Program-made: the position numbers and the translations under genes
Assembly: GCA_003449495.1 (NCBI GenBank)
Contig: DMHJ01000260.1
Location: 1 to 7,519 of the forward strand
Length of the DNA: 7,519 nucleotides
Direction: 5' to 3'
Origin: Clostridiales bacterium UBA8153
GTDB taxonomy: Bacteria > Bacillota > Sulfobacillia > UBA8153
Notes under the pieces: model-generated
What the model saw: the letters and a program-made list of their open reading frames with translations, nothing else
What the model was told of the DNA's origin: nothing
The model's database searches: none
Shown: positions 1 to 7,519 of the stretch, one piece after another
Numbering within the stretch: the stretch's first letter is position 1
Layout: the number at the start of each line of letters is the position of its first letter

Positions 1-358
1 GACCGGCGGTAATGTCATCCACGGCCACCCCTCGCCGCATGGCTTCGCCCAGGAGGCTCCCCCCCCCGCCCACCCGCCAGGCCCGCCGTTCCAGCTCGGT
101 ACTCATGCCCGCGCTGGCTTTGATCGCCAGCTCTCCGGATTCCGGCTCAAGCAAGCGCAGCACGCACCAGCACACCCCGAGGATATCCCGTACCCCGGCC
201 AGCGCCGTCTCCAGGATCTTACGCTCACCCAGCTGCGAGGCCAGCACCTGCCCCAGGGACAACAGCTGTTTGCCCGGGAACGACAGACGCGGGCGCCCGG
301 GTAGCCATTGCCGGCTGTAGAAGCAGCAGAAGGGCCACGGTTTTGGCGGCGGAACCAT
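1..358 (-). CDS. GAF-domain protein, N-terminal part, cut by the left window edge
   Basis: The minus-strand frame is open from 358 to the edge and gives 119 residues. Residues ~31-119 look like the front of a GAF domain: an amphipathic helix (LLSLGQVLASQLGERKILE), then a strand region with LGVCWCVLRLLEPESGEL, then a glycine turn before SLLGEAMRRG and VAVDDI, matching the usual GAF pattern of a G-rich loop followed by a V-x-D-D strand. GAF domains bind small ligands and usually sit in front of histidine kinase, diguanylate cyclase or PP2C-type output domains; the output here is beyond the window. The start is unsure. ATG at 358 has GGGAAGG very close to it; GTG at 391 is the only earlier in-frame start after a stop; TTG at 262 would begin nearer the domain. 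Residues 1-30 (rich in Pro, Trp and Cys) look unlike a normal leader. The gene follows the holin-like gene by 10-43 bases, so co-transcription is likely. Confidence 0.6.
   Translation of the reverse strand, partial: MVPPPKPWPFCCFYSRQWLPGRPRLSFPGKQLLSLGQVLASQLGERKILETALAGVRDILGVCWCVLRLLEPESGELAIKASAGMSTELERRAWRVGGGGSLLGEAMRRGVAVDDITAG
59..67. repeat. Nine-base C run (G run in the coding strand) inside the GAF gene
   Basis: Nine consecutive C bases on the plus strand read as three GGG glycine codons in the GAF-domain gene. The GAF pattern is in the same frame on both sides, so the gene reads intact here. Runs of this length are prone to slippage and to sequencing error. Confidence 0.9.
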
Positions 359-380
359 TGCCTTCCCGGTCTTGGGGGAG

Positions 381-403
381 AGGCCCGGCACGCCCCGGGA
401 CCT
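381..403 (-). other. GC-rich hairpin over the stop codon of the holin-like gene
   Basis: AGGCCCGG (381-388) pairs with CCGGGACCT (395-403) with one bulged A, around a six-base loop. It overlaps the TAG stop at 402-404 and places the GTG at 391 in its loop. There is no T run after it on the minus strand, so it is not a classic intrinsic terminator. It could affect translation of the next gene, or be chance in GC-rich DNA. Confidence 0.3.
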
Positions 404-752
404 AACCGCGTAGCACCCAGCTGATAAGGGCGGAGATCACGCTGAGTAGCAGGGCCGCCAAAATGGCCCACAGCAAGCCCCCAAGGGCAAAGCCCGCGAC
501 TACCGCAGAGACCATCCACAGCATGAGCCCGTTGATCACCAGGGTGAACAAGCCTAAGGTCAGCACGTTGATGGGCAGAGTCAGGAGCATCAACACCGGC
601 CGGATCACGGCATTGACCAAGCCCAGGCAGGTCGCGGCGATGAACGCGGGAACAAAACCCTCAAGGATGACCCCCTCTTCCAGCAGGTGGGCCGTGACCA
701 GGAGCGCCAGGGCGTTGACCGCCCACCGGGTCAGTAATTTCCGCATTGCCAT
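402..752 (-). CDS. YvlD-like membrane protein of the phage holin 4 superfamily
   Basis: This is a 116-residue, almost wholly hydrophobic protein with four likely membrane helices at about residues 8-24, 33-50, 53-84 (long, with a conserved LTLPIN turn at its start) and 88-114. The signature NAVIRPVLMLLTLPINVLTLGLF followed by VINGLMLWMVSA is typical of the family that includes B. subtilis YvlD; length fits the usual ~110-120 residues. Despite the family name, these chromosomal proteins are not shown to be lysis holins and their role is unknown; they recur beside YvlB/PspC-type envelope-stress genes, as here. The start is taken at ATG 752 (ATG 746 also possible); neither has a strong Shine-Dalgarno site. 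An open frame extends to ATG 890, which has AGGA upstream, but the extra 46 residues are low-complexity Gly/Pro/Arg sequence not expected in the family. A terminator-like hairpin separates it from the gene before, and I see no clear promoter in 753-915. Confidence 0.85.
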   Translation of the reverse strand: MAMRKLLTRWAVNALALLVTAHLLEEGVILEGFVPAFIAATCLGLVNAVIRPVLMLLTLPINVLTLGLFTLVINGLMLWMVSAVVAGFALGGLLWAILAALLLSVISALISWVLRG

Positions 753-915
753 CGGCCGTCCGCGCCCGAAAGCTGCGACCGGGACGGCCTGCCTCCCCTC
801 TCCGCCAACTACCGTCCAAGGGGCCGGCCGGGACGCCTTGCCCGCACCGCCGGCCCACTCCGGCCGCTTGCCTAGATTCCCGCTCCCCATGGTTTTTCCT
901 GCCCCGCCGCCAAAG

Positions 916-941
916 GGAACCGCCCCATCCGGGGCGGTTCC
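916..941 (-). terminator. Intrinsic-terminator-like hairpin after the small SHOCT-like gene
   Basis: An 11-bp perfect stem (916-926 with 931-941) closes a four-base loop, starting 7 bases past the TAG stop at 949-951. On the minus strand it is followed by CTTTGG, a short T run, so termination may be partial. On the plus strand no T run follows. Its position suggests it limits read-through into the YvlD-like and GAF genes. Confidence 0.65.
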
Positions 942-948
942 GCGCTCC

Positions 949-1305
949 CTACTCTATACTGATTTCGACTTTCTCGTGGTCGTCGTCGTCGGTCACTTCG
1001 ATGATCTTACCGTAGCCGCCCTGCCTGATGACATCCAGGAGGCTGGCTTTCTCTTCGGAACCTACATCCGGGATGAACCGCAGCGCCCAGGTGACCAGGC
1101 CGGCCGGTAGGTTGATATTGACCTTGCGATAGCCGGTGCGGGTATCGGTAACCTGTATCCTCAGCCAGCGGGCCGCACCCTTGCCCGGGGCGCGTTCTCC
1201 TTTGGGCACCTGCTCCACGGCCTGTAACAGACGGGCGGCTTCTTCGGCCGAGATCTTTCCCTCCTGGACCATGCGGAGGATCTGCACGCGCTCCTCTTGG
1301 CCCAT
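949..1305 (-). CDS. Small SHOCT-like domain protein
   Basis: A 118-residue soluble protein with no signal peptide or membrane helix. Residues 4-30 form a SHOCT-like helical hairpin (VQILRMVQEGKISAEEAARL), the same motif as at the N-terminus of the YvlB-like neighbour. After a Lys/Gly-rich linker (35-45), residues 46-118 form a second conserved part: WLRIQVTDTRTGYRKVNINL, a helix around LVTWALRFIP, then LLDVIRQGGYGKIIEV and an acidic tail with DDDDHEKVEIS. This arrangement is known from many Firmicutes and Chloroflexi proteins of unknown function. ATG 1305 is well supported by GGAGGT at 1315-1320, nine bases upstream. It lies 33 bases after the YvlB-like stop and is surely in the same operon. 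The SHOCT-like hairpin is thought to mediate oligomerisation or partner binding, which is family-level inference. A role as accessory to the YvlB-like protein is plausible but unproven. Confidence 0.85.
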   Translation of the reverse strand: MGQEERVQILRMVQEGKISAEEAARLLQAVEQVPKGERAPGKGAARWLRIQVTDTRTGYRKVNINLPAGLVTWALRFIPDVGSEEKASLLDVIRQGGYGKIIEVTDDDDHEKVEISIE

Positions 1306-1314
1306 CTTGCTTTC

Positions 1315-1320
1315 ACCTCC
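1315..1320 (-). promoter_or_regulatory. Ribosome binding site of the small SHOCT-like gene
   Basis: GGAGGT on the minus strand, nine bases before ATG 1305, is a strong Shine-Dalgarno match and fixes that start. Confidence 0.8.
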
Positions 1321-1338
1321 CTCGCCAAAGGCCGGGAA

Positions 1339-2460
1339 TCACTCCAGGTCGGGGCCGATGCGGATGGGCCCGTTGCTCGTCTTGGCCCGGACGAGCACCT
1401 GGTGGCGACGGTCTTCGAATCCCCGGGTACGCGCGTGAACGTGCTGGCGCCCGGGGCGTTTCTCTTCGGCGAGCATCTCCACCTCGCCGAGTTCGGTGAC
1501 GATCTTGGCATTGCTGGTAGTGGCTTCCACATCGTACCCGGTGTCCGGGGAGGTGACCAGCTGCAGCCGGATGGAGCCGTTGGAGGTGGATAGATCGTAC
1601 TCGCCGCCCTGTCCAGGACTTGGGGAAACCACGATGCGCCCGTTGGAGGTGCGCGCTACCAGCTGCGGGGAGCTGCCGGAAAACTCGATTTTGCCGTTGC
1701 TGGTCTTAACCTCCGCATGTTTGGTCACGGCCACCTGGCCGGCTACCACCCGGCCGTTGCTGGTGCGCGCGCGCAGGATGCCTGCCTTCAGGCCCGCTAC
1801 CACGATGCGGCCGTTGGTGGTGGTAAGTTGGGCGTCGTACGAACGTCCCTCAGGCAGGCGGCCGTAAATGGCCACCCCGCAGTTCCAGGTCCCGGCCGGT
1901 GAGGCGGCTTCCAGCTTGAGGACTTTTCCATCCTGGGCGAAACGTACCAGCTTGGCGGCCAGTTCGGCGGCTTCCTCAGCTTGCGGGGCCCGGATGGTCT
2001 TGACCACCCTGAACTCGAACTCCGGCCGGTTCCAGGTCTCCAGATCGATGCGCCCGTTGAATGTGGATAGGTCCAGCTGCACGTCGCCCTCGTGCTCGAA
2101 AATGCCGCTGATGGTGTCTTCGGACTTATAGTGCGCTGCAAACAGGTGTCCTAGGTTCAGACCGCCCAAAAGGTTCTGCAGCCAACCCGGCCCTTCCACG
2201 CCCTCTTCCAGGCGGGTAGCGCGCTTCTCGACTCTCTCGGCTATGACCTGGGCCATGACCTCCGCCTTCTCGCCCAGCTTGCGGCCCAATTCACCCACAT
2301 CGATACCGGCGTGCTTTCCGGCCTCACTGCCGCCGCCCGCTTCTTCGTCGCTTGGCACCCTCCGGGTGGCGTCCAGCGCCCGTAACAGGGCGGCGGCTTC
2401 CTCCGCGGTGATTTTGCCATCGGCCACCATCTGCAACACCAGAAGTCTCTCTTCCTCCAT
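1339..2460 (-). CDS. YvlB/LiaX-like protein: SHOCT-like N-terminus plus DUF4097-type repeat domain
   Basis: A 373-residue protein without signal peptide or membrane helix. Residues 5-30 are a SHOCT-like hairpin (VLQMVADGKITAEEAAALL). Residues 31-110 are charged and partly helical with an amphipathic stretch at ~58-90. From ~125 the DUF4097-type part follows, with eight T-x-N-G/A-x-[IV] turns at 133, 214, 233, 253, 271, 292, 315 and 361; the 18-23 residue spacing fits a stacked beta-helix. The 46-residue step from 315 to 361 equals two rungs, one of them degenerate. The family includes B. subtilis YvlB and Enterococcus LiaX, which links antimicrobial-peptide or daptomycin stress to the LiaFSR response; transfer of that role here is inference. 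ATG 2460 is chosen because AAGGGGG stands eight bases upstream and the N-terminus then matches the paralogue; GTG 2484, with its own AAGGGGGT, would add eight residues. It lies 54 bases after the DUF2089 gene. Confidence 0.85.
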   Translation of the reverse strand: MEEERLLVLQMVADGKITAEEAAALLRALDATRRVPSDEEAGGGSEAGKHAGIDVGELGRKLGEKAEVMAQVIAERVEKRATRLEEGVEGPGWLQNLLGGLNLGHLFAAHYKSEDTISGIFEHEGDVQLDLSTFNGRIDLETWNRPEFEFRVVKTIRAPQAEEAAELAAKLVRFAQDGKVLKLEAASPAGTWNCGVAIYGRLPEGRSYDAQLTTTNGRIVVAGLKAGILRARTSNGRVVAGQVAVTKHAEVKTSNGKIEFSGSSPQLVARTSNGRIVVSPSPGQGGEYDLSTSNGSIRLQLVTSPDTGYDVEATTSNAKIVTELGEVEMLAEEKRPGRQHVHARTRGFEDRRHQVLVRAKTSNGPIRIGPDLE

Positions 2461-2467
2461 TGCCCAT

Positions 2468-2497
2468 ACCCCCTTAGCTTTCACCTGGGACCCCCTT
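2468..2497 (-). promoter_or_regulatory. Doubled Shine-Dalgarno sequence before the YvlB-like gene
   Basis: AAGGGGGT occurs twice on the minus strand, at 2490-2497 and 2468-2475, 22 bases apart. The first is five bases before GTG 2484, the second about eight before ATG 2460, and the two starts share a frame. ATG 2460 is preferred because it aligns with the N-terminus of the neighbouring SHOCT-like protein. Confidence 0.55.
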
Positions 2498-2514
2498 GCG
2501 GGTGCTCTCGCCGG

Positions 2515-2898
2515 TTACACCGGCTGCTTCAGACGCTTAAGTACCTCTTCGGTGGACACTTCCCCCCGGCCCAGCGCATCCAGTAATTCCCGGCGGCGTT
2601 TGGCCTGGTCGCCCTCTTCCGGTTCCGGCTCCACCCGGTGGCCCAAGGCCCGCATCACCGCCTCCAATCTGCCCCGGACCGTGGGATAGGAGATGCCCAG
2701 TTCCCGCTCGACTTCGCGGATGTTCCCCCGGTTCTTGATGAAGATCTCCGCAAATTCCCGCTGCTCCTTGCTTAAATGGCAGAACTTGCACATCTCAAAC
2801 CGGCCCTCCACCGCCGTCTCGCACTGTGGGCAGTGCAGCCGGTGGACCTGGAGACGGTCACCACATACCGGACAGCGGCCGATGATCTCACGAGCCAT
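2515..2898 (-). CDS. DUF2089-type zinc-ribbon and helix-turn-helix protein, probable regulator
   Basis: A 127-residue protein in three parts. Residues 9-26 hold a zinc ribbon (CPVC at 9-12, CPQC at 23-26), and a third pair CKFC at 37-40 may bind the same or another metal. Residues 44-85 carry a helix-turn-helix: LSKEQREFAEIFIKNRGNI then VERELGISYPTVRGRLEAVM, where the G-I-S-Y-P-T-V turn and recognition helix are typical of DUF2089. After an acidic linker, residues 102-124 form a short hairpin (RELLDALGRGEVSTEEVLKR) that resembles the SHOCT-like motif of the next two proteins. The family has no established function that I know of; a DNA-binding role is inferred from the HTH. ATG 2898 has GGGAGG seven bases upstream and is preferred over ATG 2922. 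It is the first gene after a near-consensus promoter and a palindrome, so it may regulate its own operon. Confidence 0.85.
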   Translation of the reverse strand: MAREIIGRCPVCGDRLQVHRLHCPQCETAVEGRFEMCKFCHLSKEQREFAEIFIKNRGNIREVERELGISYPTVRGRLEAVMRALGHRVEPEPEEGDQAKRRRELLDALGRGEVSTEEVLKRLKQPV

Positions 2899-2905
2899 AC
2901 TTTCG

Positions 2906-2911
2906 CCTCCC
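2906..2911 (-). promoter_or_regulatory. Ribosome binding site of the DUF2089-type gene
   Basis: GGGAGG on the minus strand, seven bases before ATG 2898. It decides this start over the in-frame ATG at 2922, which would put eight extra residues in front of the zinc ribbon. Confidence 0.8.
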
Positions 2912-2926
2912 TTCCCCAGCATGTCC

Positions 2927-2948
2927 GCAGGACTCCCCCTGGCCCTGC
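2927..2948 (-). other. Possible hairpin in the 5' leader of the DUF2089 operon
   Basis: On the minus strand GCAGGGC and GTCCTGC pair over seven positions with one G-U, around an eight-base G-rich loop. It lies between the predicted transcription start (about 2953) and the ribosome binding site. It could be a leader element or chance; there is no match to a riboswitch I recognise. Confidence 0.25.
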
Positions 2949-2959
2949 CGGTTGCTTAA

Positions 2960-2988
2960 AGTATAGATGCCATCCTGAATATTGTCAA
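2960..2988 (-). promoter_or_regulatory. Sigma-A-type promoter for the DUF2089/YvlB-like operon
   Basis: On the minus strand TTGACA (2983-2988) and TATACT (2960-2965) are separated by exactly 17 bases. The -35 is a perfect consensus and the -10 differs at one position. Transcription would start near 2953, leaving a leader of about 55 bases. The -35 box and spacer are covered by a palindrome, so the promoter is probably repressed under some condition. Confidence 0.8.
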
Positions 2989-2995
2989 GATGGCA
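2968..2995 (-). promoter_or_regulatory. 28-bp palindromic operator candidate over the -35 region
   Basis: On the minus strand the arms are TGCCATCTTGA and TCAGGATGGCA with a six-base A/T-rich centre; ten of eleven positions are complementary and the other is G-T. It contains the whole -35 box and reaches to two bases from the -10 box, the classic place for a repressor site. As RNA from uvrC read-through it would be a fully paired hairpin with one G-U, followed by UCUAUACUUU, so a weak uvrC terminator role is an alternative or additional reading. Confidence 0.7.
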
Positions 2996-3017
2996 ATGAA
3001 CATATTTCACTAAGGCC

Positions 3018-4862
3018 TTAATCTCTCGCGGAATCGCCCGGTTTCTCCAGGTAATCCTTGAGCCTCTGCGCCACCTGGCGGTTCATCCCCGGCACCTGGG
3101 CCAGCTCTTCTACGCTCGCCGCGCGCATGGCCGCCGTGGAGCCGAAGCGGGCAAGCAGCTCGCTTCTACGCCGGGGCCCGATGCCGGGTACGTCCTCCCA
3201 GGGGAGACGCAGGCTCTCCTGGGTGCGCAGGCCACGGTGGTATCCCAGGGCAAAGCGATGGGCTTCGTCTCGTAGCCGCTGCAGCAGCTGCCGGGCCGGC
3301 CTATCCTCTGGCAGCCGCAGGGGAAGCGCCCGGCCCGGCACGTGGATTTCCTCTTCCGCTTTGGCCAGGGCCACCACAGGCAGGGTAATGCCCAGCTCCT
3401 CCAAGACTTGGAGCGCTACGTTCAGCTGGCCGCGACCGCCGTCCACCACCAAAAGGTCCGGAAACACGGAGAAGCCTGATACCACCCCCTCCTCCCGGTC
3501 CCGCCTTCCCCGCAGGTAGCGCCGGTAGATGGCTTGACGCAACATGGCGTAGTCGTCCGGTCCGGTCGCACCTTGGATACGGAGCTTCCGGTAGCCGGCC
3601 TTCTCGGGCAGTCCGTCGACGAACACCGCCATGGCCGCCACTGCCTGCCTGCCCTGGAGGTTGGAGACGTCAAAGCATTCCAGGCGCCGGGCGGGAGCGG
3701 GCAGCTCCAAGGCTTGGGCCAGCTCTTGGGCGGCGGCGGCGGCGCGGTCACGCCGGCGCTCCTCCGCGGGATGCAGCTGGTCTAAGGCCAGGCGGGCGTT
3801 TTCCACGGCCATCTGGACCAGGTCGGCTCTATAGCCCCGGCCCGGCCGGAAAAGCCGGACCGGCCCGCCTCGCAGCCGGCGCAGCCACTCCCGCACGGCC
3901 GCACCGTCTTCCAATTCTTGAGACACCATGACTTCCGGAGGGATGACCGCCGCGTGCTGGTAATACTGCTCTACCAAGGCGGTCATGACCCGGCGCAGGC
4001 TCCATCCCTCCACTCCGGTCAGGTGTGCCGATTCGCGGCCTACCAGCTTGCCCTGGCGTAGGCACAGCACCACGGCGGCAGCGTGGTTACTGGAACAGGC
4101 AAAGGCCAGTACATCGCCGTCGCCGCCGCCCGGTGAGACCACGGGATGGCCGCCCGTCACCTCGCGTACCCCGCGGAGCCGGTCGCGCCAGAGGGCGGCA
4201 CCCTCAAAGTCCATGCGCCCGGCGGCCTCTTCCATCTTACGCGTCAGTCCGCTGATGAGGCGGGCGTGGTGCCCCTCCAGGAACATGATCAAGTCGGAGG
4301 TAACGCCGCGGTAGCCGGCTTTCTCTACCTTCCCGGTGCAAGGACCGGGACACCGCCCTAAGTGAAAGTTCAAGCAGGCGCGCCGGGCCGGTGTCGCGGG
4401 TAGCCGGCCGCAGGTCCGCTGGGGAAACAGCCGCCGGCAGAGGTCCATGGTAGACCGGACCGCACCGGCCCGGGTAAACGGCCCAAAGTACCGGGAACCC
4501 CCGCTATCCGGCTTTCTCGCCAGTAGCAGCCGCGGGTATTCTTCTTCCAGGGTCACCCGCAGGTAGGGGTATTGCTTATCGTCTCGTAATCGGATGTTGA
4601 AGGGCGGCCGGTGTACTTTGATCAGGTTGAGTTCCAGGACCAAAGCTTCCACGGCGTCCTTGGTTACCAGGTACTCCAGCCGGCGGGCCCGGTCGAGCAT
4701 CAGCCGCACCCGCGGGTCGGCGCGGGAACCCAGGTAAGACCGCAGGCGTTTTTTCAGCGATGCGGCCTTGCCCACGTAAAGGACTTTGCCGTCTTGGTCC
4801 CGGAAAAGATACACGCCGGGCTGGTCCGGTCCTGCCTTGGCCCTTTCCGCTAAGTCGTCCAC
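3018..4862 (-). CDS. uvrC: UvrC, excinuclease ABC subunit C
   Basis: A complete 614-residue UvrC, the usual length. It makes both incisions around a lesion marked by UvrA and UvrB. The GIY-YIG nuclease for the 3' cut is at ~12-90, with GVY at 16-18, YVG at 29-31, an Arg at 39/41 and the catalytic Glu at 77. Four cysteines (151, 163, 171, 175) match the cluster that holds a [4Fe-4S] centre in E. coli UvrC. A UVR motif for UvrB contact is at ~206-235. The RNase H-like domain for the 5' cut has Asp398 (FDVSN), Asp474 (VVDGG) and His535 (DEAHRFA). Two helix-hairpin-helix motifs lie at ~556-606. All key residues are present. GTG 4862 is chosen: GGGAG lies eight bases upstream and the N-terminus then aligns with known UvrC; the frame stays open to 5039 inside uvrA, and GTG 4877 lacks a ribosome site. 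It begins four bases after uvrA and is surely co-transcribed. Confidence 0.97.
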   Translation of the reverse strand: MDDLAERAKAGPDQPGVYLFRDQDGKVLYVGKAASLKKRLRSYLGSRADPRVRLMLDRARRLEYLVTKDAVEALVLELNLIKVHRPPFNIRLRDDKQYPYLRVTLEEEYPRLLLARKPDSGGSRYFGPFTRAGAVRSTMDLCRRLFPQRTCGRLPATPARRACLNFHLGRCPGPCTGKVEKAGYRGVTSDLIMFLEGHHARLISGLTRKMEEAAGRMDFEGAALWRDRLRGVREVTGGHPVVSPGGGDGDVLAFACSSNHAAAVVLCLRQGKLVGRESAHLTGVEGWSLRRVMTALVEQYYQHAAVIPPEVMVSQELEDGAAVREWLRRLRGGPVRLFRPGRGYRADLVQMAVENARLALDQLHPAEERRRDRAAAAAQELAQALELPAPARRLECFDVSNLQGRQAVAAMAVFVDGLPEKAGYRKLRIQGATGPDDYAMLRQAIYRRYLRGRRDREEGVVSGFSVFPDLLVVDGGRGQLNVALQVLEELGITLPVVALAKAEEEIHVPGRALPLRLPEDRPARQLLQRLRDEAHRFALGYHRGLRTQESLRLPWEDVPGIGPRRRSELLARFGSTAAMRAASVEELAQVPGMNRQVAQRLKDYLEKPGDSARD

Positions 4863-4866
4863 AGTC

Positions 4867-7519
<2,653 letters not shown>

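Noticed and set aside
402..752. Prophage remnant or lysis holin
   Set aside because: There are no other phage genes nearby, and the sequence matches the chromosomal YvlD branch of the superfamily, which is usually next to YvlB-type genes.
753..890. N-terminal extension of the YvlD-like protein to ATG 890
   Set aside because: Despite AGGA upstream of this ATG, the 46 added residues are low-complexity Gly/Pro/Arg sequence and would exceed the family length.
463..1110. 215-codon plus-strand frame
   Set aside because: It is antisense to the YvlD-like and SHOCT-like genes and crosses the terminator hairpin; the product is Pro/Arg-rich with no domain pattern.
1339..2065. Repeated CCGTTGCTGGT-type words as a DNA repeat array or CRISPR
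   Set aside because: They are codons of the TSNG protein repeats, in frame, with irregular spacing and diverged flanks.
3004..3009. TGAAAT as a SigW-type -35 box before the DUF2089 gene
   Set aside because: SigW promoters need TGAAAC with CGTA about 16 bases on; the bases at that distance read TGAC, so the second box is missing.
2899..3017. LexA/SOS box
   Set aside because: No CGAAC-N4-GTTCG-like sequence is seen here; the control region of uvrA is beyond the window.
3011..3020. Perfect palindrome TAAGGCCTTA at the uvrC stop
   Set aside because: It has no loop, includes the stop codon, and a ten-base palindrome is not rare enough to claim a function.

Overview
The window is a GC-rich stretch in which every supported gene lies on the minus strand, so transcription runs from high to low coordinates. 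Strong purine-rich Shine-Dalgarno sites, a UvrA/UvrC pair and a YvlB/LiaX-type envelope-stress cassette suggest a high-GC Firmicute, perhaps a thermophilic Clostridia-type lineage. That placement is an inference from gene content and sequence style, not a database result.

Right half (3018-7519): nucleotide excision repair. A nearly complete uvrA runs off the right edge; only its first ~70 residues, with the first Walker A, are missing. uvrC follows four bases after the uvrA stop. UvrA finds lesions with UvrB, which is not in the window, and UvrC cuts on both sides. The promoter of this unit lies outside the window.

Middle (2899-3017): a short regulatory gap after uvrC. On the minus strand it holds a near-consensus sigma-A promoter (TTGACA, 17 bp, TATACT). 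A 28-bp palindrome covers the -35 box and most of the spacer. This is the most interesting non-coding signal in the window.

Left half (1-2898): a cassette of poorly characterised genes. In order of transcription they are a zinc-ribbon/HTH protein of the DUF2089 type, a DUF4097-type YvlB/LiaX-like protein with eight TSNG-type repeats, a small protein with a SHOCT-like N-terminus, a terminator-like hairpin, a four-helix membrane protein of the YvlD/phage-holin-4 family, and the N-terminal part of a GAF-domain protein cut by the left edge. The first three all carry the same short helical motif (G-[KE]-[IV]-[ST]-x-E-E), which suggests a common partner or shared assembly. The content resembles the B. 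subtilis yvlABCD operon, which as I recall is also close to uvrBA. Here, however, the cassette has a sigma-A-like promoter with a putative operator, and I see no SigW-type promoter. The DUF2089 protein is a reasonable candidate for the repressor, but this is untested.

I see no RNA genes, CRISPR arrays, insertion sequences or phage structural genes. Nothing stands out as a wholly new system; the best lead is the palindrome-controlled DUF2089/YvlB/SHOCT/YvlD cassette.
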